Origin: Inonotus obliquus
Lineage: Eukaryota > Basidiomycota > Agaricomycetes > Hymenochaetales > Hymenochaetaceae
Assembly (NCBI GenBank): GCA_032164295.1
Contig: JAJHTX010000002.1
Location: forward strand, 1,426,001 to 1,490,000
Length of the DNA: 64,000 nucleotides
Reading direction: 5' to 3'
Positions 24,080 to 34,473 of the stretch are shown here, one piece after another. The notes below the pieces were generated by a model. It had not been told where the DNA came from. It saw only the letters and a program-made list of their open reading frames with translations, and ran no database searches. A program made the position numbers and the translations under genes. Within the stretch, counting starts at the first letter, position 1; each line of letters begins with the position of its first letter.

Positions 24080-24987
24080 ATGTCCGAGTCGATGCAGAAA
24101 GATTCAACCTACTACTTCGGACCTCTCATCACAATCCAGGTACTATACAATTCCCCAACTTCCACCTGAAACCGAAGAGTACAGAACTGACGGAATAGTA
24201 TTCTCCAAGGTGGATGATACCCTGTTCCGAGTCCTTCGCAGAGACTTTGAAGAACAATCCGAATTCTTCGCAAAATTATTATCGAACTCCGCGAACAAGG
24301 TTGATGACTCTCAAGATGGAGTTGGGGTTGGGCATGACGATGAGCATCCTTTGCGTTTAGATGGTGTTACGACTATCGATTTCCGTTGTTTCTTGAGGGC
24401 ATCGATTCTAAGGTAGGCTTATATCGTAACGATAATCCAGCTGTTGCACTATTCTTTTAACTCACTCAATTTGATCTTCCTCACTTTTTCAACCTTCAAT
24501 ATCAAGACGTTCCTTGCCATCTTGTGAGCCCCTCAACGATACGGAACTAGAAACTGCCCTCCACCTAGCGACGACGTGGCATTTCGATAAATTACGAGAA
24601 GTTCTAATACGCGACCTCGAAAATCTGAACCTCCAACCGGCAAGAAAGCTACAACTTGCTCGAACGTACGATATTTCTAAGTGGTATAAACAAGAACTCC
24701 GGCTACTCGCCCTACGTCCGTCTAGCTTGACATCAGAGGAAGGAAATCAGCTCGGCACTGAATTGGCGGTTATAGTATCAGTTCTACGCGACGAGAGATA
24801 CCGTGCTATTCTCCAATGCCAAATCTCAGCCAAGCGGAGTCTGTACGATGACGTGGCAAGTATCGAGCAGAGCAACCAGGCATATATCGAGGAGAAAGTT
24901 GACCGAAAACTCAGCGAAATCTGTCAGACGCGTGGTTGGGAACAGAAGCCCGAACCAACTTTTACCAAAGCTTCACGCCACGCATGA
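24080..24987 (+). CDS. BTB/POZ domain protein (agaricomycete-expanded family)
   Basis: Three exons (24080-24139, 24210-24412, 24507-24987) encode 247 residues. The first join gives STYYFGPLITIQVDDTLFRV, the standard opening of the Agaricomycete BTB family, followed by a short BTB fold (RDFEEQSEFFAKLL, then LDGVTTIDFRCFLR). After the third exon starts (RRSLPSCEPLN), the C-terminal helices follow (LHLATTWHFDKLREVLIRDL, LARTYDISKWYKQELRLLAL). BTB domains mediate dimerisation and often recruit targets to Cullin-3 ligases, but members of this expanded family are uncharacterised. It is convergent with ORC6. The ATG at 24080 is chosen because it alone gives the conserved N-terminus. Confidence 0.88.
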
Positions 24988-25540
24988 TATTCTTGATTGT
25001 AGTTTGCAATAAGTTCCGTATATTTGTCCTGCGAAGTTGTCTTTCAACCCGAGTGTAAGTTTCTGTCAAGCATCGTGCTCCGCAAACCGCGATGAAATAC
25101 TTGTCATGGTTGCATCGACTCACGTCTTCCTGAAAGGCCATCAGGCAAATAAGGGAATCAGCACAAGCGTGGCATGCCGTTTGCGACACATAGAGGAAGA
25201 GGAATTAAGTAGTAAGAATTCTGTCAATTGCTTGGCTGACAAGTCTAGGTTGCAAATCACGTTACAGGACTACGGGTTCGCAGAGAGCGCTATGCTCGAG
25301 AGTGGTTCGTGCATGATGCTCATGCTAAAGCGAGACTCCAGCGAGCAATGCGCCGTGCCGTCCGTACTATGGTTCCTCCCATTTGATATGCAATTCGACG
25401 TGGCTTCCGGCGGACCCTCGAACACTCGAGGGAAATCCGATCGCGCCTTGGAGTTTGAAAGATGATACCAATGTTTCAATTCGAGAAAGGTACTAACGTA
25501 AATTTTGATTATATGGGCCACCATCACGACTGCTCCAAGC
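24988..25540. other. Convergent intergenic region between BTB gene and ORC6
   Basis: This holds the two 3' flanks. No gene or notable repeat is seen. Confidence 0.6.
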
Positions 25541-27123
25541 TTAGTGAACTATCAGCTTGTTCACAATATCTCCTCGCAATGCTTCCAAGTTCTTCTGACA
25601 CGCCTCCCATTCTCGTAAGACTCTAGGGTCGCGATAGTGGTAGAACAACCTATCCGCAAAGACAGGCACGTAGTGACGACACGGCGGAGGTCGATCTTCC
25701 TCATCCCCATCCTCCGACGATTCTGATGAAGTATCCCTCGCAACATCGGCTTGGGTGTCTTTCATCTCTAAGTCGCTATCTAGTCGACTACGGCGAGGAC
25801 GAGTACTTCTCCGCGTTGGTGTGGAAGGATCATCTGTTGTTCCTTGCAGCCGGACCGACTTTCGTGGTGAGGGAGTACTTGGCGTGCTTTGCTCTATGGC
25901 CGACTGAAAAGCTACGCGGGTCTTTAAAGGTGTAGATGGAGGTTCCACCATTTGTCGTTTCGCCGTGTTACTTGTTGGCCAAGGATGAGCTACCGTTGGT
26001 TCATCGACAGGCTCTGGAAGAGTCGACTTCGTCGAAGAGTTAGCGAAGGATCGCGTTTTCCCGTACGTCTTCGGAGGCGATACTATCAAGCCACCTGGAT
26101 TGGTATCTTTTTTCGATGGCGTCGAGAGGTTACTCCCAGCAGGTAATACTCGATTAAGCTTTATTGGAGACGTCGTTTTCTGTTTCTTGGTTGGTGTCAT
26201 GAACGGAAGCGGAGGGAGGACAGCTTTTCGCTTTGTAGGAGATATATCCGATGCACCTCTTAACGGCATCGATTTCGTGGGCGTTTTCGAGGGAGAAGGG
26301 AAAGGTGAAAGAGTGTCACTGGTCTTTTCTTTTAACGCACGTCGCGGTGTTCTACTAGGTGTAGAAACGGCCGATCGAGCGCTCCGGGCCTCGCTAACGA
26401 ACTTGTCCATGCTCTCTTTGAGTTTTCCACAGGTCGAATCTAGAATATACTCAAGGTCCTGGAAAGTGCGCAATGGGACCTCGTAGTCTGATATTATGGT
26501 TGCTTGCTTCACGGAGCGGATCTGTGTGGCATTGGGGAAGGAGAAGTAGCATGCATCAGGTTCGCAAACGGATGGCTCAAACGTAGTACTCACATTCAAA
26601 GCAATGCATGTCCAGTAAAACACCATGTAGAGTACGGTCTCTTCATCCACTCCTAGGTCGTCGGTCTCCCCGCTCTTGTGCAGTTCCTTGTCAACCTGTT
26701 CCATCCAGTACAAGGCGTCTTCATTTAAGCCATGAGTCCGACAAAGAGCTTGATAAGAAACCTGCCCTTCACGCTTCCGAGTCAAATAACCCGACAGCGC
26801 AATACGGACTGAGTTGAGAGCAGCTTCGAAGTCTTTCGGTCTCACGCAGGACACGTCTTGAGCCATTTTCTTGGTGACATCATTATTCCCTAACCTGTCC
26901 TTGATTACATTTGAAGTGAGGAAGTTGCAGCAAAACCAGACACCAACCTATCTGAAGCCAGGAAAGCGCAAATGGCGGGCAGTGCGATCGCATGCATGCC
27001 TAGGTCCCGACCAGAACCTGGACCAGTCTTCGACCGTGCTATGTTCAACAATTCCTTCGCGCCTTTTCTCGTTTCATCTTTGCCACAGATTACATCGATC
27101 TGTCGGTAATAGGTGGAAGCCAT
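25541..27123 (-). CDS. ORC6: Origin recognition complex subunit 6
   Basis: On the minus strand, three exons (27123-26948, 26894-26594, 26521-25541) encode 485 residues. The N-terminus has the TFIIB-like helical fold of Orc6: ARSKTGPGSGRDLGMHAIAL, LPAICAFLASDRLGNNDVTK, KKMAQDVSCVRPKDFEAAL. A second cyclin-like segment follows (residues ~60-190). The middle is a long Ser/Pro/Thr-Pro region with several minimal CDK sites (TPSRTPRR, SPSKTPTK). The C-terminus ends with FADRLFYHYRDPRVLREWE, resembling the conserved fungal Orc6 tail. Orc6 is part of the complex that loads MCM2-7 at replication origins. The 72-nt intron at 26522-26593 has no in-frame stop and is a multiple of three, so retention would insert 24 residues; its strong GTGAGT donor and CACACAG acceptor support splicing. 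Confidence 0.9.
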
Positions 27124-27386
27124 CACGGACCACTGTAGACTGACTGAGTGTAGAGGTCAGAGTGAGCGTGTGACACGCGACAAGTGGCTCAATGATTTAG
27201 GGCCGGCTCTCACGCGACATCAGTCCGACATTGAATATAATACTGCAACTCGCCCCCTACGCCTCAACAACAAGCATGAAGAGGATCTATCTAGTGATAT
27301 ATGCAGCCTAGCGGGTCCCCCGGGTCAACTGTCAGACTGTAACCATTCAATCGGCCGATGTGCACCATGGATCCAGTGAATTGGTC

Positions 27387-28302
27387 TTATTGCTTCCCTG
27401 CTGGCTCTAAGTCGTTACTAAAGCTCGTGGCACTTGAGGAAAGCTTGGGAGTTTGGTCTCCGCGGTTCACGTATTCGAACTTTCGGGAATCTATGGTGAA
27501 GGTTACGGGACCCTAAGAAATGCAGAGATTCAGTCATATGGACTGCTCGAGTCTAAACCACAAGAAAGACTCACTTCGTTTGTCAAGCCCACATTCATCA
27601 TAGCGCCGAACTTGCCATCTGAAAAGCCATCGCTAAGCAATGAACAAGTCCGGACAGATCCGACTGTCAGATATACCTTTAATTTTGTCCGGACAATAAA
27701 GAGCACCAAGGCGTTCCAGTAGTGAACCGTACAGTTGGCGGGATTGTTCTCCAGCCTGGTCCACGGCTTCAACACTGCTTATCATGAGAATAGTAGTATT
27801 ACACATACCATTGCGCGGTGGAAATCGGGTTTATTGCCCTTTGTTGTTTTTGCCATGAGGGTAAATTGCGAGACGCAGAGAATCTCTCCATTTATATCCT
27901 TGACACTCTTCCTCCACATTGCTGATGGATTCTCAGCGTCGTTGAATACTCGAAGGGAGATGCTGCAGGACAAAGAATCTCGTTGAGCTCTTTATCCGTA
28001 GGATGATAAAAATGGGCGTGCATTTTGTTGGCAATCTGTTGCATATCTGCTTCTGTGTCATCTGAGATGAAACCTACTTCAGTAACCTTCTTCATACTGA
28101 GAGAGCGGTAGTTGAATAGCCTACCAACTCCAATCCCGACGAGTACCATGAGTCCGCGTGATATGCTTGAAATTATTTCATTATCGACTATAGTTGACGA
28201 TGTGACCTTTGTCACTAAGCTCGCCGATGTGCACTAGCAGCTGAGAATGGTCTCCTTGCCTGTAACTGCCGCGTTTGCGACCCGTTGTATTACTGCACGC
28301 AT
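27387..28302 (-). CDS. DTD1: D-aminoacyl-tRNA deacylase
   Basis: On the minus strand, seven exons (28302-28260, 28187-28125, 28061-28022, 27962-27809, 27755-27677, 27618-27575, 27512-27387) encode 182 residues. The protein starts MRAVIQRVANAAVTVDNE and contains the two diagnostic motifs SQFTLMA and NEGPVTF, with the invariant Gly-Pro of the active site. DTD removes D-amino acids, and glycine from tRNA-Ala, from charged tRNAs, acting as a cytosolic dimer. Two introns need GC donors: the first starts GCAAGG at 28259 and the third GCACGC at 28021. No GT donor gives the conserved protein at either place. It shares a 132-bp divergent promoter region with PPIL1. Confidence 0.93.
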
Positions 28303-28434
28303 TTCTAACGAGTAGGGCGAGTACCAGGATACGAAATGTGATGGCAGTCGAATAGAAGTTGAAGTGATCGACGATAATACAGAGACAGCCTTTCTTTCTC
28401 TCGCCGCTCGCCGCCCGCTTTACCAAATACGACC
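28303..28434. promoter_or_regulatory. Bidirectional promoter region, DTD1/PPIL1
   Basis: Only 132 bases separate the two divergent start codons, so both genes must share promoter DNA. The PPIL1 side ends in a pyrimidine-rich leader. Confidence 0.6.
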
Positions 28435-29218
28435 ATGTCAAGCTCGGACTCTGTTGTTGTCGAAACGAGCATGGGTGATATCCAGCTCGAGCTGTATTGG
28501 GACCATGCTCCAAAGGTGCCTATGATCCTTGTATCACCCGTTCCAACATTGAGGGCTGACGACATGGTTAATTCTTAATAGACGTGCAAGAATTTTGCCG
28601 AGTTGGCACGAAGAGGATACTACAACGGCGTCATATTTCATAGAATCATTTCGGACTTTATGGTCCAGGGTGGTGATCCCACTGGGACGGGTCGTGGTGG
28701 GACGAGTATCTATGGCCAAAAGTTGTATGTCAGACCGTCTGATCTCTCTCTCGTACATTCGGGCGGTGACTAATGAAGAGACACACGCTGGGACAGCGAG
28801 GACGAGATCCATCCTGATCTGCGGTTCACTGGTGCAGGAATCCTGGCCATGGCCAACTCCGGACCCAATACGAACGGTAAGTATATCTCCGCACCCAACC
28901 AAAGTGTGCTTGACAGTCTTCTTCTCTTCAAACATGAGGCCCCCTAACCCGTGTTAACCTTGATACACATAGGCTCTCAATTCTTCATCACTCTCGCACC
29001 AACTCCATATCTTGACAACAAGCATACGATCTTCGGCCGTGTCAGTTCGGGAATGCGCGTCGTACAGCGGCTCGGTGCGGTTGCAACCAATGCACAGGAC
29101 AGGTCTGCATCGCCTTTTGTCTTCTCCATCCATCCGATGCCTTATCGCTTCTCTTTTTTCCCCCTTTATGAATAGGCCCCTGGAAGACGTAAAAATTCAC
29201 AAGGCACGTGTGGTCTAA
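28435..29218 (+). CDS. PPIL1: Peptidyl-prolyl cis-trans isomerase, spliceosomal cyclophilin PPIL1 type
   Basis: Five exons (28435-28515, 28582-28724, 28797-28876, 28973-29102, 29176-29218) encode 158 residues, a single cyclophilin domain. Landmarks are [40 protein letters not shown] with the catalytic Arg in [43 protein letters not shown] and HTIFGRV. The acceptor at 28796 was chosen because it restores [11 protein letters not shown] exactly. The short length with no insertions, and [22 protein letters not shown], match PPIL1, the cyclophilin that joins activated spliceosomes through SKIP/Prp45. It probably isomerises Xaa-Pro bonds in the nucleus. Confidence 0.94.
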
Positions 29219-29957
29219 ATAGACGCAACGGTCACCCTCCGAAACAAACACCAGGGTAAAGCAGGGACATACATAATTGCTGTCAATTGTTGGTTGGGCC
29301 TACTCTCGGTTTCTCTTGTCCATACTTTACCGTATGTGTGGTATCTTGCGGAACGGCGAGAAGGCTTCTATTGGCATGCATACCCAGACAGGGTTTTGTT
29401 TACACACGAACGTCGCCCTCATAGAGTCTTTGGTGCATGACCTGTATTCTAAGATGGCCATTTCTTCCAGTCCAACTTAACCTACGGAAGAGAGAAGTCA
29501 CTGCCGCTCCGTTAATCAGTTGCTCAGTCCGACGTGTAGCTCCACTTATCGATGCAAGTGCTGGGTTCTTATCAGGGAAGCTTGCTGAACTAGTAAGTAC
29601 TTCGCGCCAGAGGGAAGCTCCGTTCCCTCAGCAACAGCTACCATCCCCTTGACTATGTACTGCCTCATTCACTGCCACCCCCAAGATGGCTTGGGAGATT
29701 TGGAAGAGCATATTGTGTCTGTTTATTAAATCTTGTATTGAACCTCTTGTGCACTTTGAGTAACTACATATGAATAAATCCCATCAAAGAAAAGACGCTA
29801 TACGGGAATTATATAATGCAAACCATAATACGTCGTTGCAGTCCTTTCAAAGCAAATGATGACAGCAAGCACATAACAGGCATGCAGAGGAGCAGAAGAG
29901 CAGGGAATAACGAAGAAATGATGACGTGGTATTATAACATCCGACCATAGTCCATGT
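29219..29957. other. Convergent intergenic region between PPIL1 and CDC4
   Basis: This is the 3' flank of both genes. No gene or repeat is seen. Confidence 0.6.
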
Positions 29958-32787
29958 TCACCGTTTTCGAGTACCACGTATACGAGGCCGCGTCGGCGTT
30001 TCCTCATTGACAGGCAAGATACGAGTCGAGTGCTTGACGGAAGCATCCTGAGTAGAGTCGTCGTCCATCTCGACAGGAAAGGTAGGCATACGTGAGCCCT
30101 CTCCCAAAGTAGGTTCATCCCACGCGTGCCTGCCTGGGCTAACTTGAGAAGCTTTCCTCCTGTTGACAGGAGTATCATATTCCCAGATAGGCACACGGCG
30201 CCCGTCGTGCTCATCTTCCGCTGCATCGAATTCGTCATCTCCCATCTCTGGCTCTGAGGGAAGAACTTCCAAATCTTGGTCCATCGCATCTGCATCCGCT
30301 TGATCGTGATCCTCGTCATCTTCATCTTCATCCGAGCTATCATCGTACAACCCAGCTGATGGTTCACCAATCCAGTCATCGTCGTCCCCATCGCGACCAA
30401 AGTCCCAGACATCTAATACAGTGGTCTCTGCGCGATTGCTTGCAGCGACGCACCAACGGCCCTCGAATACGACTTGCCATACACCATTGATCCCAGTAAG
30501 CAGATCACGAACAAAGGATCCATCCCGCATATCCCACATTTTCAAAGTCCCATCAGACCCACTCAGCACTTTGAATTCGTCATGCTGGAAGCACGTTATC
30601 GCACCCGTGTGGGCTTGAAGAGAATGTCTGAGGTCGCCAGTATTAGGGTCCCAGACTCGCAAACTCGAATCAGCAGCAGCGGATACTAGATAGGAGGGCG
30701 AGAGGCCGAGCAATCCTACCAGGGAAGTATGGCCCAAGAGTGTATATACACATTGGCCAGTGGTCAGGCTCCATATACGTACAGTACTATCCATGGAGCC
30801 TGAGCAAGCCTGATTGCGACTCGGATCCAAAACAACAGAGTACACTAAAGATGGCATCAGACTCATTAGCTCTTTATCCATATTCTAGAACACCGAGAGA
30901 CATACCTTTCTGCGTATGACCAAGTAGGATATGCTTCGACTGCCCTGTTATGATATCCCATACGCGGACGGTACAGTCGTAGCTTCCAGATACGAGAGTC
31001 CGACCTCGAGCGGCTAACGCTCGTACTGCATGGGCATGTCCTTCAAGTTGCAGTCTATGATATGGATTTTCATCGACATCCTCCTATTGCGGGCATAAAT
31101 GTCAGGACATGTCATGATAATTTTGCTAGATAGCATCGGCTTACCTCGGAAGGATCCCCGTCGTTGTCATCTGCTCCGTAACAGCGATATTCCTCCTCAT
31201 CGGGTTTTGGTAGAGTCCACACACGTAGTGTATGATCCCGACTTCCAGTGACAATCAAAGGACGCTTTGGCCATCGCTCTCGGCGGGTGATGCCATCGTC
31301 ACCCGTCCATTCGACGACCTCTGGTTTGACAAGGGATAAGCATCTGACAGTACTCGTATGACCTCCGAAAACGTGGGTGCATCTCCCGGTCTTCAGATCC
31401 CAAATTCGCACAGTACGGTCGGTTGCCCCAGATACTAATGTATCTTTCGTCGCAGCAAGAGCCCAGACACCACCCTGATGGCCCTCTAATGAGCGGATTA
31501 ATTGTCCAGTGGTTGGCGAATATACGTGTATTGAGTTATCGTCGGAGGCCGAAATAATCCTCCCGCGTGAGAAAATTAGGCACGTCACGACATGATTGCC
31601 ATGAGCTGGGAATGTTAAATGCTTCGGATTAGTGTTGTTGAGCCAAGAAGTTCGAGTAAGGTGCCGGGACTTGAACAGGATCTTGTATGGGTGTGGTAAA
31701 GGTAGAGCACCGGGTGCTGGTAAGCCGGCCTTGCGTCGTCTAGACATAATGTGCTTCGCAAAGAGATACTCGCTTTCACCGCCGAACCATATCTTTGTGG
31801 ACTTCATGAGATCTTGCCACAGGACAGGATCGGAGTCTATAATTGCCCTCCATGCTTTTGAGACCCGCGATGCACGCGCTAGAGTTGAGAATGGCAAGAA
31901 GCTTAAGACGTGGGACACTAATTCACGAGGTAGAAGAGTGATAAAGTCGCGGGACAATGTGGGAGTGAGGACCGATTGGATAGTCCGGAGAACGGGTAGC
32001 GGTGAGTGTCGAAGAAACGTGAGAAGGACATGAGACTGTAAAGCAGGAGGCAATGCTGCGAAGTGACTGAGCAGAGAGGGAAGTGTCATCAAAGTCGTCA
32101 AAGCTACATCTGGTTGTATAGGCGCTTGTGGTTGGGGTGATGGAGGGCCGCTGGGAGGCGCTGATGGCCAAATGCTTTGTGGGGGTGGCGACGCAGTCGG
32201 TGAAGGGAGTGGTGAAGGAGGTGCGGCAGCTGTGGCCGTAGCATTAATCTGAATGCCGCTGGGGTGAGTTCCCCTTGGTTTCTTCCGCGGGGGAGGACTG
32301 TTGGTAGCTTCTTCGATCCCTTGCATAACGATATCATTGCTGTGTGATCGTTTCTTGCCAAATCGCTCTATAGCCTCATGAAGCCCAACAGCTCTCTCTT
32401 CATCTGCAGTTTCATCTTCTCGAAGCAAGCGCCAACCCTTTCCACCCGTTAGTTCTTCTTCATGTTGCATGTCATCGTCTCCATCGTCTCCATCACGAAA
32501 TGTGGCACGTGTGCCTCCAGGGAATGTGATAGGAAACCGACGCAGAGATGACGGCAGCTGCGTGTGAAGGAGCGGATAGAGCTTCGCATCTTTAGGAGAA
32601 GGAGGAGACGGGAGAGAGGGCAGAGGGATGGGCGCGTATGTTGTGGTCGTCGTCGTCGTTGTCACCACTCTAATAAAAATCAGGAAATTATAACTATATA
32701 TCACGAGCTAAGCATCATTGAGCGAGCTCACTTCGTAGTAGACACAGATGGCGCGAGTAATAACGATGGGCGCTGACTTGGACTCAT
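29958..32787 (-). CDS. CDC4: F-box/WD40 substrate receptor of SCF ubiquitin ligase, Cdc4/Fbw7 type
   Basis: On the minus strand, four exons (32787-32732, 32669-31145, 31083-30906, 30844-29958) encode 881 residues. A low-complexity, Pro-rich N-terminus with the basic cluster RKKPRG is followed by an F-box (about residues 265-307: LPRELVSHVLSFLPFSTLAR). Next is the fungal Cdc4 linker with FKSRHLTRTSWLNN, then a beta-propeller with clear WD units such as GATDRTVRIWDLKTGRCTHV, ALAARGRTLVSGSYDCTVRV, GSMDSTVRIWSLTTGQCVYT and LVSAAADSSLRVWDPNTGDL. The two arms LEGHAHAVRALAARGRTLVS and LGHTSLVGLLGLSPSYLVSA match yeast Cdc4 closely. An acidic Asp/Glu tail (DDSSDEDEDDEDHD) follows the propeller. Cdc4 recruits phosphodegron-bearing CDK inhibitors, cyclins and transcription factors to Skp1-Cul1. 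The start exon is inferred from the short leader exon with a good GTGAGC donor. Confidence 0.93.
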
Positions 32788-33034
32788 AGCGAGAGCGAAG
32801 GTACTTTGGCACACTGAGGTGGATGAGCTTGGCTCATCGAAGGACGCGTCGAGCTTGCACGGAGCGGAGTCTGAATTCACCCGTATTGGTCAGCGTGCCA
32901 GTGACGTGACCCGTGACTTGCAGCTATTTTCTTGGTCGTTTCTATCATTCCTCACCACCTATCCAGACTCGCATTCGAAAGGAGCTAGAGCTACTTAGCT
33001 ATAATATCAAAGACGTTGATACGCACAGGCAGTC
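32788..33034. promoter_or_regulatory. Bidirectional promoter region, CDC4/BuGZ-like gene
   Basis: The divergent start codons are 247 bases apart, so the two genes likely share a promoter. Confidence 0.5.
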
Positions 33035-34473
33035 ATGGGAAAGAAAGGAAAGAACAGAGTGGTATGCTCCAATTCTTTTGCTATTCCAACAATCATTTTG
33101 CTCACTTTCATCGTAGATCATTCGTCCATGGTGCTGGTACTGCGAGCGCGAGTTTGAGGATGAAAAAGGTTCTTGCTGCTTAAGCTCACAGTGTCTCCCT
33201 ATCTGACCTTAATCTGTGCGCGTTCTAGTGCTTATGCAGCATCAAAAGGCGAAGCACTTCAAATGTAAGATGTGCACACGACGCCTCAACACAGCAGGAG
33301 GTTTAGCTGTCCACATCCAGCAGGTTCACAAGCTTGAGCCAGAAAAGTGCGCATAGTTAGATAGAATCACCTAGTATTGCTAATCAAACACACTTATACA
33401 GCCTTCCGCGTATAGAAAATGCCCTCCCTGGACGTGACGGATATGAGGTTGAGATCTTCGGGATGGAAGGTATCCCAGCGCCAGATGTTGCGGACTACAA
33501 ACGCCGGAAAGAAATCGAGCTTGGTCTTAATCCCGGAACTATAACGCAACCTCAACCTAAACGGCCAAAGTTTGAGAACCGCGTGTTCACTCAGGAGGAG
33601 CTTCGAATTCAGTTGGAGGCGCACAAGGCCCTCATGGGCGCAGTGGATAATCCTCCTCCCGCTGCACCAGATGCAGCATCTGGGGCCGTGGTTAACGCGG
33701 CACCTCAGACATACGCAGCACCACCTTCTCAAATTTCTCCTCCTCCAGGGAGTGCCCCGCCGGTTGTTCCACCTTTCGTACCGAGCGGAGCCCCGCCTGC
33801 TCAAGTGCCCGGCCAACCTCCCTTCCCACCTTTGCCTGGCGTGCCTGGTTTCCCTCCCGGGTATGTTTTGTATGTTCCGTTGTATCCTTGCCTTATCTGA
33901 TTTTCTTTCTTTGCTAGACCACCCCCGCCTGGGTTTGCAGTGCCCCCTGGATTCCCGCCGCCGCCGCCTGGTGTGCTACCACCAGGCGTTCCACCATTCC
34001 CACCTGGTATGCCTCCATCAGGTTTACCTGGGGTTCCCCCATTCGTTCCCGGAGCTGTTCCTCCCCCCTTGGGACAAACATCTGCATTCTCTCCCCCTCC
34101 AGGTCCAGTGGCATCATTAAAGGGTGGAGGAATGGGTCCCCAAATTACCCCGTTATCTCCCTCTCCGTCTCAAGCATTCCAACAGGCAGCTACGCCTATC
34201 CCACAAAAACCCCCTATTCCCAACCCTGCTCTGAAGCAGGAAAATCCTGACCTCAAGTCGGGAGTGGTCTTAGAATATACTGATGCAAATTATTCTCCTG
34301 TGAGACTTGGCAATCTATTTTCGACATGAGCACTTACTAATGATAATTCCACGTAATAGGAGGAGAATCGCGCGTACCATCCGAAATACTTCTTTGCTCC
34401 GCAGCAAGCTCCGGCAACGAATCAGGAGGAGATGCGGGGGAAGAAACGTGCTCGCGCAGAGGATTTTCTGTGA
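33035..34473 (+). CDS. BuGZ/ZNF207-like zinc-finger protein
   Basis: Six exons (33035-33061, 33117-33168, 33229-33346, 33402-33860, 33918-34299, 34360-34473) encode 383 residues. Two zinc fingers open the protein: [20 protein letters not shown] and [20 protein letters not shown] followed by His ligands. Then comes the hallmark [20 protein letters not shown] and MEGIPAPDV. The middle is a long Pro/Gly-rich low-complexity region, as in animal BuGZ, where it drives condensation on microtubules. The C-terminus [12 protein letters not shown] is the best candidate for the Bub3-binding GLEBS motif, but that is inference. Animal and plant homologues bind Bub3 and act in kinetochore-microtubule attachment and in splicing. 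It is divergent from CDC4. Confidence 0.88.
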
